Source: Alphaproteobacteria bacterium | Lineage (GTDB): Bacteria > Pseudomonadota > Alphaproteobacteria > Caulobacterales > Parvularculaceae | Direction: 5' to 3' | Assembly: GCA_013151255.1 (NCBI GenBank) | Contig: JAADIQ010000058.1 | Location: 1 to 64,000, forward strand | Length of the DNA stretch: 64,000 nucleotides | In this document: positions 47,331 through 56,394 of the stretch, piece after piece | How positions within the stretch are numbered: the stretch's first letter is position 1 | Layout: each line of letters opens with the position of its first letter | Position numbers and translations under genes: made by a program | The notes under the pieces: model-generated | What the model was told of the DNA's origin: nothing | The model's input: only the letters and a program-made list of their open reading frames with translations | Database searches by the model: none

Positions 47331-47789
47331 CTAGATATAATCGAGCGGCAATTCGGTGGTGTGTTTGAGCCGCTCCATCGAGAAGGTCGAGGAGACATCG
47401 GAAAACTCGGCGATTGAGATCAGCTGTTTATAGATCCGGTCAAACTGCGCCATATCCGGGCACATCAGCTTCATCAGATAATCCGTGTCGCCGCTCATCC
47501 GGTGCAGCTCCACAACCTCGGGGATGCGGCGCACGGCTTCGGAAAAATCCCGCAACCATTTTTCGCTGTGCTGGGCGGTTTTAACGGCCACAAAAGCGGT
47601 GAGGTTGAGATTGACGGCGGCCGGGTCAATCAGCGCCGTGCGCCGGGCGATGACGCCCTCCTCTTCAAGCTTTTTGATCCGCCGCCAGCACGGCGTCGCC
47701 GACAGACCGACAGATTCGGAAATTTCACTAACCGGGGTCCCTGAATCGTGCTGTAACTGCGCCAGAATGGCCTTGTCGATGGTATCCAT
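47331..47789 (-). CDS. Lrp/AsnC family transcriptional regulator
   Basis: The 152-residue protein has the AsnC-type winged helix (AILAQLQHDSGTPVSEISESVGLSATPCWRRIKKLEEEGVI, residues 8-50), then the RAM effector domain with FVAVKTAQHSEKWLRDFSEAVRRIPEVVELHRMSGDTDYLMKL. The effector may be an amino acid. A strong inverted repeat overlaps its own start codon, which suggests autoregulation. It diverges from a DUF6356-type gene. Confidence 0.93.
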   Translation of the reverse strand: MDTIDKAILAQLQHDSGTPVSEISESVGLSATPCWRRIKKLEEEGVIARRTALIDPAAVNLNLTAFVAVKTAQHSEKWLRDFSEAVRRIPEVVELHRMSGDTDYLMKLMCPDMAQFDRIYKQLISIAEFSDVSSTFSMERLKHTTELPLDYI

Positions 47790-47814
47790 TCTATTATTCT
47801 AACATATAATAGAA
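47789..47814. promoter_or_regulatory. Inverted repeat overlapping the Lrp-family gene start
   Basis: TTCTATTAT and ATAATAGAA form perfect nine-base arms with an eight-base spacer. The left arm touches the ATG (47787-47789). It is a good candidate for the regulator's own operator. Confidence 0.55.
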
Positions 47815-47851
47815 AATAGTCGCAACAAATAGTTTTTCTAATCACGTATAT

Positions 47852-47866
47852 AGAGAAAATTTCTCT
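47852..47866. promoter_or_regulatory. Second inverted repeat AGAGAAA-A-TTTCTCT
   Basis: Seven-base arms with one central base lie 48 bp upstream of the start of the DUF6356-like gene. Together with the repeat at 47789-47814 it makes this divergent region look like a two-site Lrp-type control region. Confidence 0.4.
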
Positions 47867-47914
47867 CAAAAGTCGCGCATATTCAGGAGAGGCCACTGAA
47901 GGGACGACATCGCC

Positions 47915-48196
47915 ATGATTAAACGCGCCTTTACTGAACATCCCGCCAGCGTTGGCGAGAGCTATTTTCAGCATATGGGCATGGCGTTCAGCTTCGGCGC
48001 CAAGATGATCTGCGCCGGGTTCGCCTGCGCGCTGCATGGGTTGTTTCCGTTTTGGTTTACCCGCACCGGCAGCCAGTGCATCACAAATTTGCATGACTGC
48101 ATGGTCGCCAATCGCGACCGCCGCGAATGCGCTGAGGCCGGCGAAGAAATGCCGGCGCTGGCGCGCGACAAAACTGAAATGTCCGCCGCGCAGTAA
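47915..48196 (+). CDS. DUF6356-like small protein
   Basis: The 93-residue protein opens with MIKRAFTEHPASVGESYFQHMGMAFSFGAKM, the pattern of the DUF6356 family. One hydrophobic segment (about residues 20-46) may be membrane-associated, followed by CITNLHDCMVANRDRRECAE with three cysteines. The function is unknown. It is divergent from an Lrp-family regulator gene, so it may be its target. The ribosome site is weak (GAAGGGACGAC). Confidence 0.75.
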   Translation: MIKRAFTEHPASVGESYFQHMGMAFSFGAKMICAGFACALHGLFPFWFTRTGSQCITNLHDCMVANRDRRECAEAGEEMPALARDKTEMSAAQ

Positions 48197-48321
48197 CTCG
48201 CCAAAATGTGAGCTCGCTAAAATCTGCAAAACGTCTTCAATCAGACGCACAGCTTTACCCTCATCTTAACCAGATTGCGCCACTATTCTTCCAACCGTTC
48301 TTCGGATGGGAGTTCCATTAA

Positions 48322-49296
48322 ATGCCTGACCAGCAAAAATCTGACCAGCCCTTGCAAACCCGGATCGCCGCTATTGGCGCGGACGGTTATGTCACCGCCG
48401 ACGAGGTTTTGTTTTTACGGCGCTCGGTGTTCGCCGATGGCGTGGTTAGCACTGAAGAGCTTGATGCGTTGTTTGCGCTGGGCGATCGCGCGCAGGAAGG
48501 CGATGCGGAATGGGCGCAGTTTTTTGCCGAAGCCGCGGCTGATTTCTATCTGCGCGAGGAAGAACCCCAAGGCTATCTGACGGCGGCGGAATTTCAATCC
48601 TTGAAAGCGCGCGTCACCCGGGACGGCCATGCCAACCGGCTGGAGCTTGGGCTTCTCGTCAAGCTGATGGAGACCGCAACGCAAACGCCGCCGGAAATGG
48701 CCGCGTTTGTTGGTGAACAGATTAAACAAGCGGTGCTGGGCAAGCCGGATGGACCAGCGATTGATAAAGTCGAGATCATGCTCACCCGGCGCTATCTTTT
48801 TGCCGCCGGCGGCGACGGCAATGTCGCGGTGACGCGGCGCGAAGCGGAACTTTTATTCGATATCAATGACGCCATCGGCAAGAGCCAGGACACACCCGCC
48901 TGGACCGAGCTTTTCGTGCAGGGGATTGTCAATCATCTGATGGCGCATCTTGGCTATAAGGCGCCCAGTCGCGAGGAAGCGTTTCGCCGCGACGCATGGA
49001 TGCGCGACCAGACCGTCGATGTCGGCGGCTTCTTCAAGCGCATGGTGTCGGGCGGCTTTACCGCGCTGAAAGACGCCTATTCGAATGGTTCCGACGAGGA
49101 AGACTTCAACGACAAACGCGACGACGATATTGCAGAAGCGGCGAAAGTCACCGGCGAGGAAGCCGTCTGGCTCGCCGCGCGCATCGGCCGCGACGGCGCC
49201 TTCGACATCAACGAACGCCAACTCATCGAGCGCATGCGGGCTTTGAGAAAAGACTTGCCGGAAGATTTAAGGGCGTTGCTGGAACGCGCCGCGTGA
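48322..49296 (+). CDS. Alpha-helical protein with EF-hand/TerB-like repeats
   Basis: The 324-residue cytoplasmic protein has no signal peptide. I see four repeats built on an Asp-Gly loop followed by an acidic helix: ADGYVTADEVLFLRR near 14, RDGHANRLELGLLVKL near 98, GGDGNVAVTRREAELLFDI near 162 and GRDGAFDINERQLIERM near 296. They resemble degenerate EF hands or TerB-type helices. An additional acidic stretch (GSDEEDFNDKRDDD) precedes the last repeat. The function is unknown. The start ATG follows GGGAGTTCC. Confidence 0.7.
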   Translation: MPDQQKSDQPLQTRIAAIGADGYVTADEVLFLRRSVFADGVVSTEELDALFALGDRAQEGDAEWAQFFAEAAADFYLREEEPQGYLTAAEFQSLKARVTRDGHANRLELGLLVKLMETATQTPPEMAAFVGEQIKQAVLGKPDGPAIDKVEIMLTRRYLFAAGGDGNVAVTRREAELLFDINDAIGKSQDTPAWTELFVQGIVNHLMAHLGYKAPSREEAFRRDAWMRDQTVDVGGFFKRMVSGGFTALKDAYSNGSDEEDFNDKRDDDIAEAAKVTGEEAVWLAARIGRDGAFDINERQLIERMRALRKDLPEDLRALLERAA

Positions 49297-49315
49297 GCGC
49301 GTAGGCAAAACTAGC

Positions 49316-49822
49316 CTAAGACCCAGCCGAGCCTTCCTGAAACTTCGCCACAAAGGCTGAAATCACATCCGCCCAGCGGTTGATGTTCTGCGCCAGATGC
49401 TCCGGCGAGACGCCGCCGCCAAGCTCGATGACATAATCGACGCCGACCTGGTTCTGGTTTTCCAGAATATAGGCGCGGCCGAAAACCTGACTGTCATTGA
49501 AACTGTTGATGATGCGATAATCCTTAGTGGTGACGCTGCGGCCGAGGTCAAAATTGGCGAAAAATACCAAATTCTCACACGCCGGCGGCTTGCCCGAACA
49601 GGACAGCGCCCGCACAAAAAAGCCGAAATCTCCCGCCGCGCCGCGCGCCACCGGCGCGCCCGTGGCCGCGTCCTCAATCATGGTCGGGCTCAGCCCCGCC
49701 GCGCTTAAGGCGGCGCTCAACTGATCGCCATTGACCGAATCCAAAACCTGCCCCGCCGCACTGCTAAGCGAAAGCACCATCGCCGCTGCAAATGCAGCCA
49801 AGCCTCGAAGATTATTACCCAT
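49316..49822 (-). CDS. Exported YbjN domain protein
   Basis: The 168-residue protein has a signal peptide (LRGLAAFAAAMVLSLSSAAGQ, cleavage near 25) and a YbjN fold. Visible blocks are LSAALSAAGLSP near 36, FFANFDLGRSVTTKDYRIINSFNDSQVFGRAYI and a C-terminal helix. YbjN proteins are a widespread family, some with chaperone-like or stress roles, mostly undefined. The frame extends to 49864; the ATG at 49822 starts the signal peptide. It converges with the preceding gene. Confidence 0.8.
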   Translation of the reverse strand: MGNNLRGLAAFAAAMVLSLSSAAGQVLDSVNGDQLSAALSAAGLSPTMIEDAATGAPVARGAAGDFGFFVRALSCSGKPPACENLVFFANFDLGRSVTTKDYRIINSFNDSQVFGRAYILENQNQVGVDYVIELGGGVSPEHLAQNINRWADVISAFVAKFQEGSAGS

Positions 49823-50038
49823 CAATTCCACCCCGCCAGAACAACCCCAATACCGCCCCATCATGACCGATCCGCGCCCGGCTTGGCAATGGTGTGTTTT
49901 CGGAGGCGCTCCAAGCGCAGAAGCTGCGTGTTGACTTGAAAAAGGGGCGCTCTATTTTCTCTAGGCCTGATTGCCGCTCGGCGAACCGGGCCTAATCAAT
50001 AAAGCCCATTCCAGCCGACCACATCATACGGGGATTTC

Positions 50039-50437
50039 ATGGCCGACGGCGCAGCATCCAAGCGACCCCTTTCGCCGCATCTTCAGATCTGGCGCTTTAC
50101 CGTCACTCTGGCGGCCTCCATCACCCATCGTGGCACAGGCGTCGTGCTTTATGGCGGCCTGTTGTTGATGGCGCTGTGGGTCATCGGCCTTGCGCTCAGC
50201 CCAGAGTTATTTGCCGTGGTCTCGGCGATTATCCATTCGCCGCTCGGCTTTATCCTTATTGTCGGCTTTGTGTGGTCGTTATTGTTTCACCTGATGAACG
50301 GGCTGCGCCATCTCTATTGGGATTATGGCCGCGGCTTTGCGATGAAAACCGCAACCATGACCGCGTGGCTGGTCTATATCGCCGCCACGCTCGCGACCGC
50401 CCTGATTATCTGGGCCGGCTATGGCGGGGGCGCTTAA
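50039..50437 (+). CDS. sdhC: Succinate dehydrogenase cytochrome b556 subunit
   Basis: This membrane anchor of complex II binds heme b and ubiquinone. The 132-residue protein has three membrane helices (about residues 30-52, 66-88, 108-128). The family N-terminus RPLSPHLQIWRFTVTLAASITHRGTGVVLYGG is present, with the heme-region block LFHLMNGLRHLYWDYG. The start ATG follows a GGGGA ribosome site. It is the first gene of sdhCDA; its stop is directly followed by the sdhD start. Confidence 0.94.
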   Translation: MADGAASKRPLSPHLQIWRFTVTLAASITHRGTGVVLYGGLLLMALWVIGLALSPELFAVVSAIIHSPLGFILIVGFVWSLLFHLMNGLRHLYWDYGRGFAMKTATMTAWLVYIAATLATALIIWAGYGGGA

Positions 50438-50773
50438 ATGTCAAAAAAAGGCACATCGTCGTTTATCCTTCAGCGCGCCAGCGCGGTTGTCCTGGCGCCG
50501 CTTTCGATCTGGTTTTTATTTGAAATCGTTAGCGCCCTCACGGCCGATTACGCCGCCGCGCGCGCCTGGCTCTCCGCCCCGCTGAACGCCGCTCTGCTTG
50601 GCGGGTTCTTCATTATCGGCGCCTTGCATATGCGCATCGGCCTGGCGGAAATCATTGTCGATTATGTCCACTCATGGGCGAAAGACGTTCTTCTTTTCAT
50701 CAATTGGCTTGCCGCGCTCGGTCTTATCGCCGTCGCCGGCTGGTCAATTTACACAATTTCCTTTGCAGGCTAA
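50438..50773 (+). CDS. sdhD: Succinate dehydrogenase membrane anchor subunit
   Basis: This is the second membrane subunit of complex II, 111 residues, with three predicted helices (about 17-40, 50-75, 85-107). The heme-ligand region is HMRIGLAEIIVDYVHSWAKD. It begins with FILQRASAVVLAPLSIWFLFEI, typical of alphaproteobacterial SdhD. The ATG comes immediately after the sdhC stop. Confidence 0.93.
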   Translation: MSKKGTSSFILQRASAVVLAPLSIWFLFEIVSALTADYAAARAWLSAPLNAALLGGFFIIGALHMRIGLAEIIVDYVHSWAKDVLLFINWLAALGLIAVAGWSIYTISFAG

Positions 50774-50776
50774 CGC

Positions 50777-52564
50777 ATGACCCAAAGCTATGAGATTATT
50801 GACCACCAATATGATGTTGTGGTTGTCGGCGCCGGCGGCTCCGGTTTGCGCGCAACGCTTGGCGCGGCGCAAGCGGGGCTTAAAACCGCCTGCATCACCA
50901 AAGTCTTCCCGACCCGCTCGCACACGGTGGCGGCCCAAGGCGGCATCTCCGCCTCGCTCGGCAATATGGGCGAGGATGACTGGCGCTGGCACATGTATGA
51001 CACCGTCAAGGGTTCGGACTGGCTCGGCGATCAAGACGCCATCGAATATCTCTGCAAGCACGCGCCGGCAGCGGTTTACGAGCTTGAACATTGGGGGGTT
51101 CCGTTCTCGCGCACCGAGGAAGGCAAAATTTATCAACGCGCCTTTGGCGGCATGACCAAAAATTTTGGCGAGGGACAAGTCCAGCGTACCTGCGCCGCCG
51201 CTGACCGCACCGGTCACGCCATCCTGCACACGCTTTACGGCCAGGCGGTCAAACACAAGGCCAAGTTTTTTATCGAACATTTTGCCCTCGATTTGATTAT
51301 GTCCGATGACGGAGAATGTCGCGGCGTCATCTCCTGGGAGCTCGACACCGGTAAAATCCACCGCTACGCGGCAAAAATGGTGATCCTGGCGACGGGGGGG
51401 TATGGCCGCACCTATTTTTCCTGCACCTCCGCGCATACCTGCACCGGCGACGGCAATGGCATGGTGTTGCGCGCCGGCCTGCCATTGCAGGATATGGAAT
51501 TTATTCAGTTTCACCCGACCGGGGTTTATGGCGCCGGCGTCCTGATCACCGAGGGCGCACGCGGCGAGGGCGGATACCTCACCAATTCCGAGGGCGAGCG
51601 GTTTATGGAGCGCTATGCGCCATCGGCCAAAGACCTCGCCTCGCGCGATGTGGTCTCGCGCGCAATGACGATTGAGATTCGCGAAGGCCGCGGCGTCGGC
51701 CCGGACAAGGACCATATTCATTTAAACCTTGCGCATCTTGACCCGAAAATTCTCGCCCATCGCCTGCCCGGGATTTCTGAATCGGCGAAAATCTTTGCCG
51801 GCGTCGATGTCACCAAACAGCCGATACCGGTCATTCCCACCTGCCATTATAATATGGGCGGCATACCGACGAATTATCATGGCGAGGTGGTGACAAAGCG
51901 CGGCGATGACGCCGATGCGGTGGTGCCCGGGCTGATGGCGATTGGCGAGGCGGCGTGCGTCTCGGTCCATGGCGCCAACCGGCTTGGCTCCAACTCGCTG
52001 ATCGATCTGGTGGTGTTTGGCCGCGCGGCGGGGCTGCGCTGCGGCGAAGTGGTGTCCGCGCAAAGCGCCGCGCCCGAGCTACCGCAATCGGCAACAGACG
52101 CAGCGCTGGCTCGCCTCGACAGATTTCGGGAGGCCAAGGGCGCAACCCCAACGGCCGTGTTGCGCGACCGCATGCAGCGGGTGATGCAGGAAAATTGCGC
52201 GGTCTTCCGCACCGGCGAAGTGCTGGAAGAGGGCGTTAAGAAAATCCACGCCGTCCATGCCGCGATGGATGATATCGGCGTATCTGACCGCTCCCTTATC
52301 TGGAACACCGATCTGGTTGAGACCCTAGAGCTCGACAACATGATCGGCCAGGCGGTCGTCGCCATGGAGGGCGCGGCCAACCGGACGGAAAGCCGCGGCG
52401 CCCATGCGCGCGAGGACTATCCCGACCGCGACGACGCCAACTGGATGAAACACACCGCCGCCTGGTTTGCGCAAGGCAAAACCACCATCGACTACCGCCC
52501 GGTCCATGACTATACGCTCACGGACGAAATGGATTATGTCGAGCCAAAGGCGCGGGTTTATTGA
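50777..52564 (+). CDS. sdhA: Succinate dehydrogenase flavoprotein subunit
   Basis: SdhA oxidises succinate to fumarate with covalent FAD. The 595-residue protein shows the FAD-binding [21 protein letters not shown] near residue 14, and the covalent-FAD His in [14 protein letters not shown] near 46. [26 protein letters not shown] lies near 242, with catalytic Arg blocks in [19 protein letters not shown] near 395. [14 protein letters not shown] follows near 545. sdhB does not follow it: the next gene is on the opposite strand and sdhB lies almost 4 kb away. Confidence 0.97.
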   Translation: MTQSYEIIDHQYDVVVVGAGGSGLRATLGAAQAGLKTACITKVFPTRSHTVAAQGGISASLGNMGEDDWRWHMYDTVKGSDWLGDQDAIEYLCKHAPAAVYELEHWGVPFSRTEEGKIYQRAFGGMTKNFGEGQVQRTCAAADRTGHAILHTLYGQAVKHKAKFFIEHFALDLIMSDDGECRGVISWELDTGKIHRYAAKMVILATGGYGRTYFSCTSAHTCTGDGNGMVLRAGLPLQDMEFIQFHPTGVYGAGVLITEGARGEGGYLTNSEGERFMERYAPSAKDLASRDVVSRAMTIEIREGRGVGPDKDHIHLNLAHLDPKILAHRLPGISESAKIFAGVDVTKQPIPVIPTCHYNMGGIPTNYHGEVVTKRGDDADAVVPGLMAIGEAACVSVHGANRLGSNSLIDLVVFGRAAGLRCGEVVSAQSAAPELPQSATDAALARLDRFREAKGATPTAVLRDRMQRVMQENCAVFRTGEVLEEGVKKIHAVHAAMDDIGVSDRSLIWNTDLVETLELDNMIGQAVVAMEGAANRTESRGAHAREDYPDRDDANWMKHTAAWFAQGKTTIDYRPVHDYTLTDEMDYVEPKARVY

Positions 52565-52592
52565 GCGGCGCGTGCTGCGACGCAACACCAAC

Positions 52593-53681
52593 TTACCGCT
52601 GAAAATTCAACGTCGCGCGGCGGTTGGTGGACAGCCGGGCGGCGCCGTTTGTGGTTTCTGGCTCAAACCGCCATTTGGAAATCGCCCGCAGCGCGGCTTC
52701 GTTAAAGCACGCATTTGTTGAAACCCCGGCGCGCGCATTGGCGGTGCGCCCTTCTGGCGTGACGTCAAAAAAGACGGTGACGGTTTCAAGTTCCGCCGCC
52801 CTGCGCTCACACCTTGCCGGATAGCGCGGCGCCTTTGAGCGGATGAGCTTCGGCTCGACAATCACCGGAACGCGCACCGATGGCGCCGCCGGCGCGTCGC
52901 TGAGAGGCGCGTCTTGCGGTTCATTCAGGGTAATTTCGGGCGCCTCAATATCGGCCATAACGGCGTCCAACAGGTTTGGCGTTTCCTCCACAGGAGAAAC
53001 ATCGACCGGTGTTGCATCAGTCGAGAGATCAGGGACCACGGGGTCAGCGACAACGCGATTGAGCGGCGCGGCATCGGAAGCCGCCGGTTTGGGCGCCAAG
53101 ATCGCCTCGGTCTGGCCGTCGCTGTCGGCGACGACAGGCTGAGGCGGCTCTTCCAGCGATGGCTCTGCCGCCGGCGACGCGCTCGCTTGCAACCTTACCG
53201 GTTGCGACCACGGCGTCGGCGCCGCCGCGATAACATCGTCAGGCTGTCTTCCGCCGGCGACCTCATAGGCGATCCACGCGACAAACATTAATATCACCAC
53301 AATCGCGGCGATGGAGACCAGATGCACGCCGGCGTCATCATCGGCCGCCTGCGACAGCTCCGCCGGAGCCGTCAAAATCTCAGGCGGCGCAATATCGCTC
53401 TTGAACTGGGCCGTAATCGCCTCAGCATCAAGGCCAAGGAAGCGCGCGTAAACCTTAACGAAGCCCACCGCATAAGGCAGCGCCGGCAGGGCGGGCGCAT
53501 CGCAGGCTTCTATCGCTTCGAGATGGCGGGGTTTGATTTTGGTCGCCTCAGCGACATTGGCGTGGCTAAAACCGGCTGCGCGCCGGGCATTGGCGAGAAA
53601 CGCACCCGCGGTCTCGCCCGCCGCCAGCTTCTGGCGCGAAGCGTTAAGATCGATAATGTCCGCCGCCTTTTCCCACACCAT
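52593..53681 (-). CDS. RodZ-like HTH protein fused to a TonB C-terminal domain
   Basis: The 362-residue protein has an N-terminal HTH_25/RodZ-type helix-turn-helix (about 20-95: [48 protein letters not shown]). One membrane helix follows at about 122-142 (VHLVSIAAIVVILMFVAWIAY). A long Pro/Ala/Asp-rich periplasmic linker leads to a TonB C-terminal domain (about 290-362: RYPARCERRAAELETVTVFFDVTPEGRT and AISKWRFEP). RodZ normally ends in a DUF4115 beta domain instead. It could couple cell-shape or envelope control with TonB-type periplasmic contact. It sits between sdhA and the sdhB side of the locus, on the opposite strand. Confidence 0.8.
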   Translation of the reverse strand: MVWEKAADIIDLNASRQKLAAGETAGAFLANARRAAGFSHANVAEATKIKPRHLEAIEACDAPALPALPYAVGFVKVYARFLGLDAEAITAQFKSDIAPPEILTAPAELSQAADDDAGVHLVSIAAIVVILMFVAWIAYEVAGGRQPDDVIAAAPTPWSQPVRLQASASPAAEPSLEEPPQPVVADSDGQTEAILAPKPAASDAAPLNRVVADPVVPDLSTDATPVDVSPVEETPNLLDAVMADIEAPEITLNEPQDAPLSDAPAAPSVRVPVIVEPKLIRSKAPRYPARCERRAAELETVTVFFDVTPEGRTANARAGVSTNACFNEAALRAISKWRFEPETTNGAARLSTNRRATLNFQR

Positions 53682-53823
53682 CGCAAACGGCCGCCCACTC
53701 TACTCAACCGACCGCACCATAGCGGCCATCACTCCCCAAGCATAAACGGCGCCAGCACAAAGCCCCCAAACCGCGCCCTGGCCAGGCTGAACTGCGTTTC
53801 AGATTAACCCGGCCTCAAAATAG

Positions 53824-53851
53824 GATATCATCGATATAAGATATCATCGAT
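53824..53851. promoter_or_regulatory. Tandem direct repeat GATATCATCGAT upstream of the crotonase gene
   Basis: Two exact 12-bp copies (53824-53835, 53840-53851) with a 4-bp spacer give a 16-bp period, 39 bp before the ATG. Each copy contains the palindromes GATATC and ATCGAT. The placement suits an operator. Confidence 0.5.
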
Positions 53852-53890
53852 CCCGCAAATTGGTGAATCGACGGCAAACCGGAGACGCAT

Positions 53891-54730
53891 ATGGCTTATG
53901 AATGTTTCGACCTGACCATCGAGGACGCGATTGCGCATATCCGGCTGTCGCGGCCGGAGAAAGCCAATTCGATGACGCCGGCGTTCTGGCAAGAGCTGCC
54001 CGAGGCGGTAGGCGACATCTCCGATAACGCCCGCGCGCGGGTGATTGTGATCTCGGCTGAGGGCAAACACTTTACCGCCGGAATGGATATTTCTGTGTTC
54101 ATGCAAGGCGGGCTTGATGCGCCGCCGGAAAATCGCGAGACCGCCGCGGAGGCGTTTCGCCATCATATTAGCATGCTTCAAAACACGTTCTCGGCGCTTG
54201 AAAATGCGCGCCAGCCGGTGCTCGCCGCCATTCAGGGCGGCGCCATTGGCGGCGGCGTCGATCTCATCACCGCCTGCGACTGCCGTTACGCCAGCGCGGA
54301 TGCTTTCTTTTGCATCGAGGAAACCGCCATCGGCATGACCGCCGATGTCGGCAGCTTCCCGCGGCTGGCGAAAGTCATCCCCGAGGGTTGGGCGCGCCAG
54401 CTCGCCTATACCGCAGAGCGCCTGCCGGCCGCCAAAGCGCTGGAAATCGGGCTCGTCAACGCAGTCTTTGACAGCCACGAGGCGCTGTTGGAAGGCGTGA
54501 TGAAAATCGCCCGCACCATCGCCGCGCATTCCCCGCTCGCGGTCGCCGGCTCAAAGCGGATGATCACTTACGCGCGCGATCACTCAACCGCTGATGCGCT
54601 CGACTATATCGCGCTGTGGAACGCAGCGATGTTGCGCACTGATGACATCAAGGAAAGCTATGTCGCAAAGATGGAAGGCCGCAGCGCGACTTACGGCGAG
54701 CTTCAACCGCTGAAGAAATCTTTGAGTTGA
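53891..54730 (+). CDS. Crotonase family protein, dienoyl-CoA isomerase-like
   Basis: The 279-residue crotonase-fold enzyme probably acts in beta-oxidation. The oxyanion-hole segments are KHFTAGMDISVFM near residue 58 and GGAIGGGVDLITACDCRYAS near 116. The active-site segment CIEETAIGMTADVGSFPRLAKVI near 140 carries Glu and the ADVG Asp. That pattern resembles delta3,5-delta2,4-dienoyl-CoA isomerase (ECH1) more than enoyl-CoA hydratase. The start ATG follows GGAGACGC. A 12-bp tandem direct repeat upstream may bind its regulator, and a hairpin terminator follows. Confidence 0.87.
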   Translation: MAYECFDLTIEDAIAHIRLSRPEKANSMTPAFWQELPEAVGDISDNARARVIVISAEGKHFTAGMDISVFMQGGLDAPPENRETAAEAFRHHISMLQNTFSALENARQPVLAAIQGGAIGGGVDLITACDCRYASADAFFCIEETAIGMTADVGSFPRLAKVIPEGWARQLAYTAERLPAAKALEIGLVNAVFDSHEALLEGVMKIARTIAAHSPLAVAGSKRMITYARDHSTADALDYIALWNAAMLRTDDIKESYVAKMEGRSATYGELQPLKKSLS

Positions 54731-54770
54731 TTCCAATACGGGCGCGACTGCGCCCCGGCGCTTATGCGCC

Positions 54771-54795
54771 CGACCGCGAAGGCGGTCGTGTTTTA
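54771..54795 (+). terminator. Terminator after the crotonase gene
   Basis: The perfect stem CGACCGC-GAAG-GCGGTCG is followed by TGTTTTAG. Confidence 0.7.
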
Positions 54796-54830
54796 GTGAG
54801 CGCGCCTTCGCGCGCGGCCCGCGCAGGCCC

Positions 54831-54853
54831 TCCCCCGGACTTAACCCGGGGGA
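54831..54853. repeat. GC-rich hairpin resembling a REP element
   Basis: TCCCCCGG and CCGGGGGA form an eight-base stem with loop ACTTAAC. The core CCGGACTTAA-CCGG resembles extragenic palindromes of alphaproteobacteria and the units at 58.3 kb. Confidence 0.4.
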
Positions 54854-54878
54854 GAAGCGGCCGCGAGCGAAAATGAAC

Positions 54879-54914
54879 CGATAGCAAAATCAATATTCAT
54901 TGATTTTGCTATCG
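54879..54914. repeat. Perfect AT-rich inverted repeat, 16-bp arms
   Basis: CGATAGCAAAATCAAT is followed by ATTC and its exact complement, ending 93 bp before the creD start. There is no T-tract outside the stem, so it is unlikely to be a simple terminator. It could be a large operator or a short mobile-element relic. Confidence 0.7.
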
Positions 54915-55007
54915 CCACGCCTTGAAATTTCCCTGATCGCGTCATTCAAGGGTCATGCTTCTCGCCGATATCACCGCCGGGCCGGGCGGATAAATCGGGA
55001 GACGTTC

Positions 55008-56378
55008 ATGGACCTTCGCGCATCATCTGAGGCCCGTTCGCTTGGCCTCAAGCTCATTCTTGTTGGCGCGTTGGCGTTTTTATTGTGGATACCGGCGATG
55101 CTGGTCTACGCGCTCATCTGGGATCGCTCCACCCGCGCCGACGAGGTAAAAACTGAAATTTACCAGCTTGCCGGCGGCCGCCAGACCATCAGTGGGCCGA
55201 TTATTCTGGCGCCGGGCGTCATTGACACCGGCAAGACCGACAAGGACGGCGCCGCAATCACCCGCACAACTGTAGTCGCTTTCACGCCGCAAACCCTCAG
55301 CATTGATGCGCCAACCAAGACGTCCGTCCGTCGCCGCTCAATCTATGAGGCGACAATATTCGACGCAGACATCGTCATGAAAGGCCGCTTCGGCGCCCTC
55401 AAAGCGCCGCGCCCGGCAGAGGGCGTGTTGTCCATCGACTGGGACCGGGCAGTGCTTGCGGTAAAATTTTCTTCCGGCGCCGGGCTGAAGGGCGTGCGCG
55501 AGGCCTTGCAGCTCAAGCTCAACGGCCGGCCCGTGCGGGCGGCTTTCGAGCCCGGCTTTGATACGTTGCGCGGGCTCGATGAGGGGCCCGGAACCGCCAG
55601 CTTCTATGCTACCGGCATTAGCGCCGCTCTGCCGATTGATAATCCACAAAACGGGTTTTCCTTTGAACTCGCGCTGCCGCTATCGGGCGGCGGCGCGCTT
55701 TACTTCGCGCCGGTTGGCGAGCAAACCAGCGTTTCGATTAAGGCCGACTGGCCAGACCCCAGCTTTCAGGGCGCCTATCTCCCCGACACTCGCAAGATCA
55801 CGGATAAAGGCTTTTCCGCCCAATGGCGCATTCCCTATCTCGCCCGCGGTCTGCCGCGAAGCTTCGTTGCGCAGGGCAATCTCGACATCCTCGATCAGGG
55901 AAAATCGTTCGGCGTGGAGTTCATCGCAACGGCAAGCCCCTATCAAAGCGTCAGCAGGGCGCTCAAATATGCGCTGATGTTTTTGGGGATTGTTTTTCTA
56001 ACCTTTTTCCTGTTTGAGGCGACGATGGGCGCACGAGCGCATCCGGCGCAATATATCCTGCTTGGCGCGACCCAGGTGATCTTCTACCTTCTGGTGCTTG
56101 CCTTCTCAGAACATATCGGCTTCGGCCCGGCCTTTGCGCTCACCGCCGGAGCCACCGTCTTGCTCACCGGTTATTACGCGGCAACTGTCTTTCGCAGCCT
56201 TCTGCACGGCCTAATCGCGTTTACCGCCTTTTCAGGAGCTTATGGTCTGATATATTTACTCATGAAATCAGAAGATTATGCTCTCCTGATTGGTTCTGTT
56301 ACGGCCTTTGGCGCGATTGCGCTGACGATGTTCATCACCCGTAATCTGGACTGGTACGGCGCGCGTATAAAAGAATAA
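55008..56378 (+). CDS. creD: CreD family inner membrane protein
   Basis: The 456-residue protein has an N-terminal membrane helix (about residues 13-35) and a large periplasmic beta-rich domain. The family blocks are [21 protein letters not shown] near 106 and [10 protein letters not shown]-like [18 protein letters not shown]. Five or six C-terminal helices follow (about 330-450). CreD is a stress-related envelope protein controlled by CreBC in enterobacteria; no creBC genes are here. The frame extends back to 54900 through the inverted repeat; the ATG at 55008 behind CGGGAGA is preferred. It ends 16 bp before sdhB. Confidence 0.88.
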   Translation: MDLRASSEARSLGLKLILVGALAFLLWIPAMLVYALIWDRSTRADEVKTEIYQLAGGRQTISGPIILAPGVIDTGKTDKDGAAITRTTVVAFTPQTLSIDAPTKTSVRRRSIYEATIFDADIVMKGRFGALKAPRPAEGVLSIDWDRAVLAVKFSSGAGLKGVREALQLKLNGRPVRAAFEPGFDTLRGLDEGPGTASFYATGISAALPIDNPQNGFSFELALPLSGGGALYFAPVGEQTSVSIKADWPDPSFQGAYLPDTRKITDKGFSAQWRIPYLARGLPRSFVAQGNLDILDQGKSFGVEFIATASPYQSVSRALKYALMFLGIVFLTFFLFEATMGARAHPAQYILLGATQVIFYLLVLAFSEHIGFGPAFALTAGATVLLTGYYAATVFRSLLHGLIAFTAFSGAYGLIYLLMKSEDYALLIGSVTAFGAIALTMFITRNLDWYGARIKE

Positions 56379-56394
56379 CAAAGGCGACTTCAAA

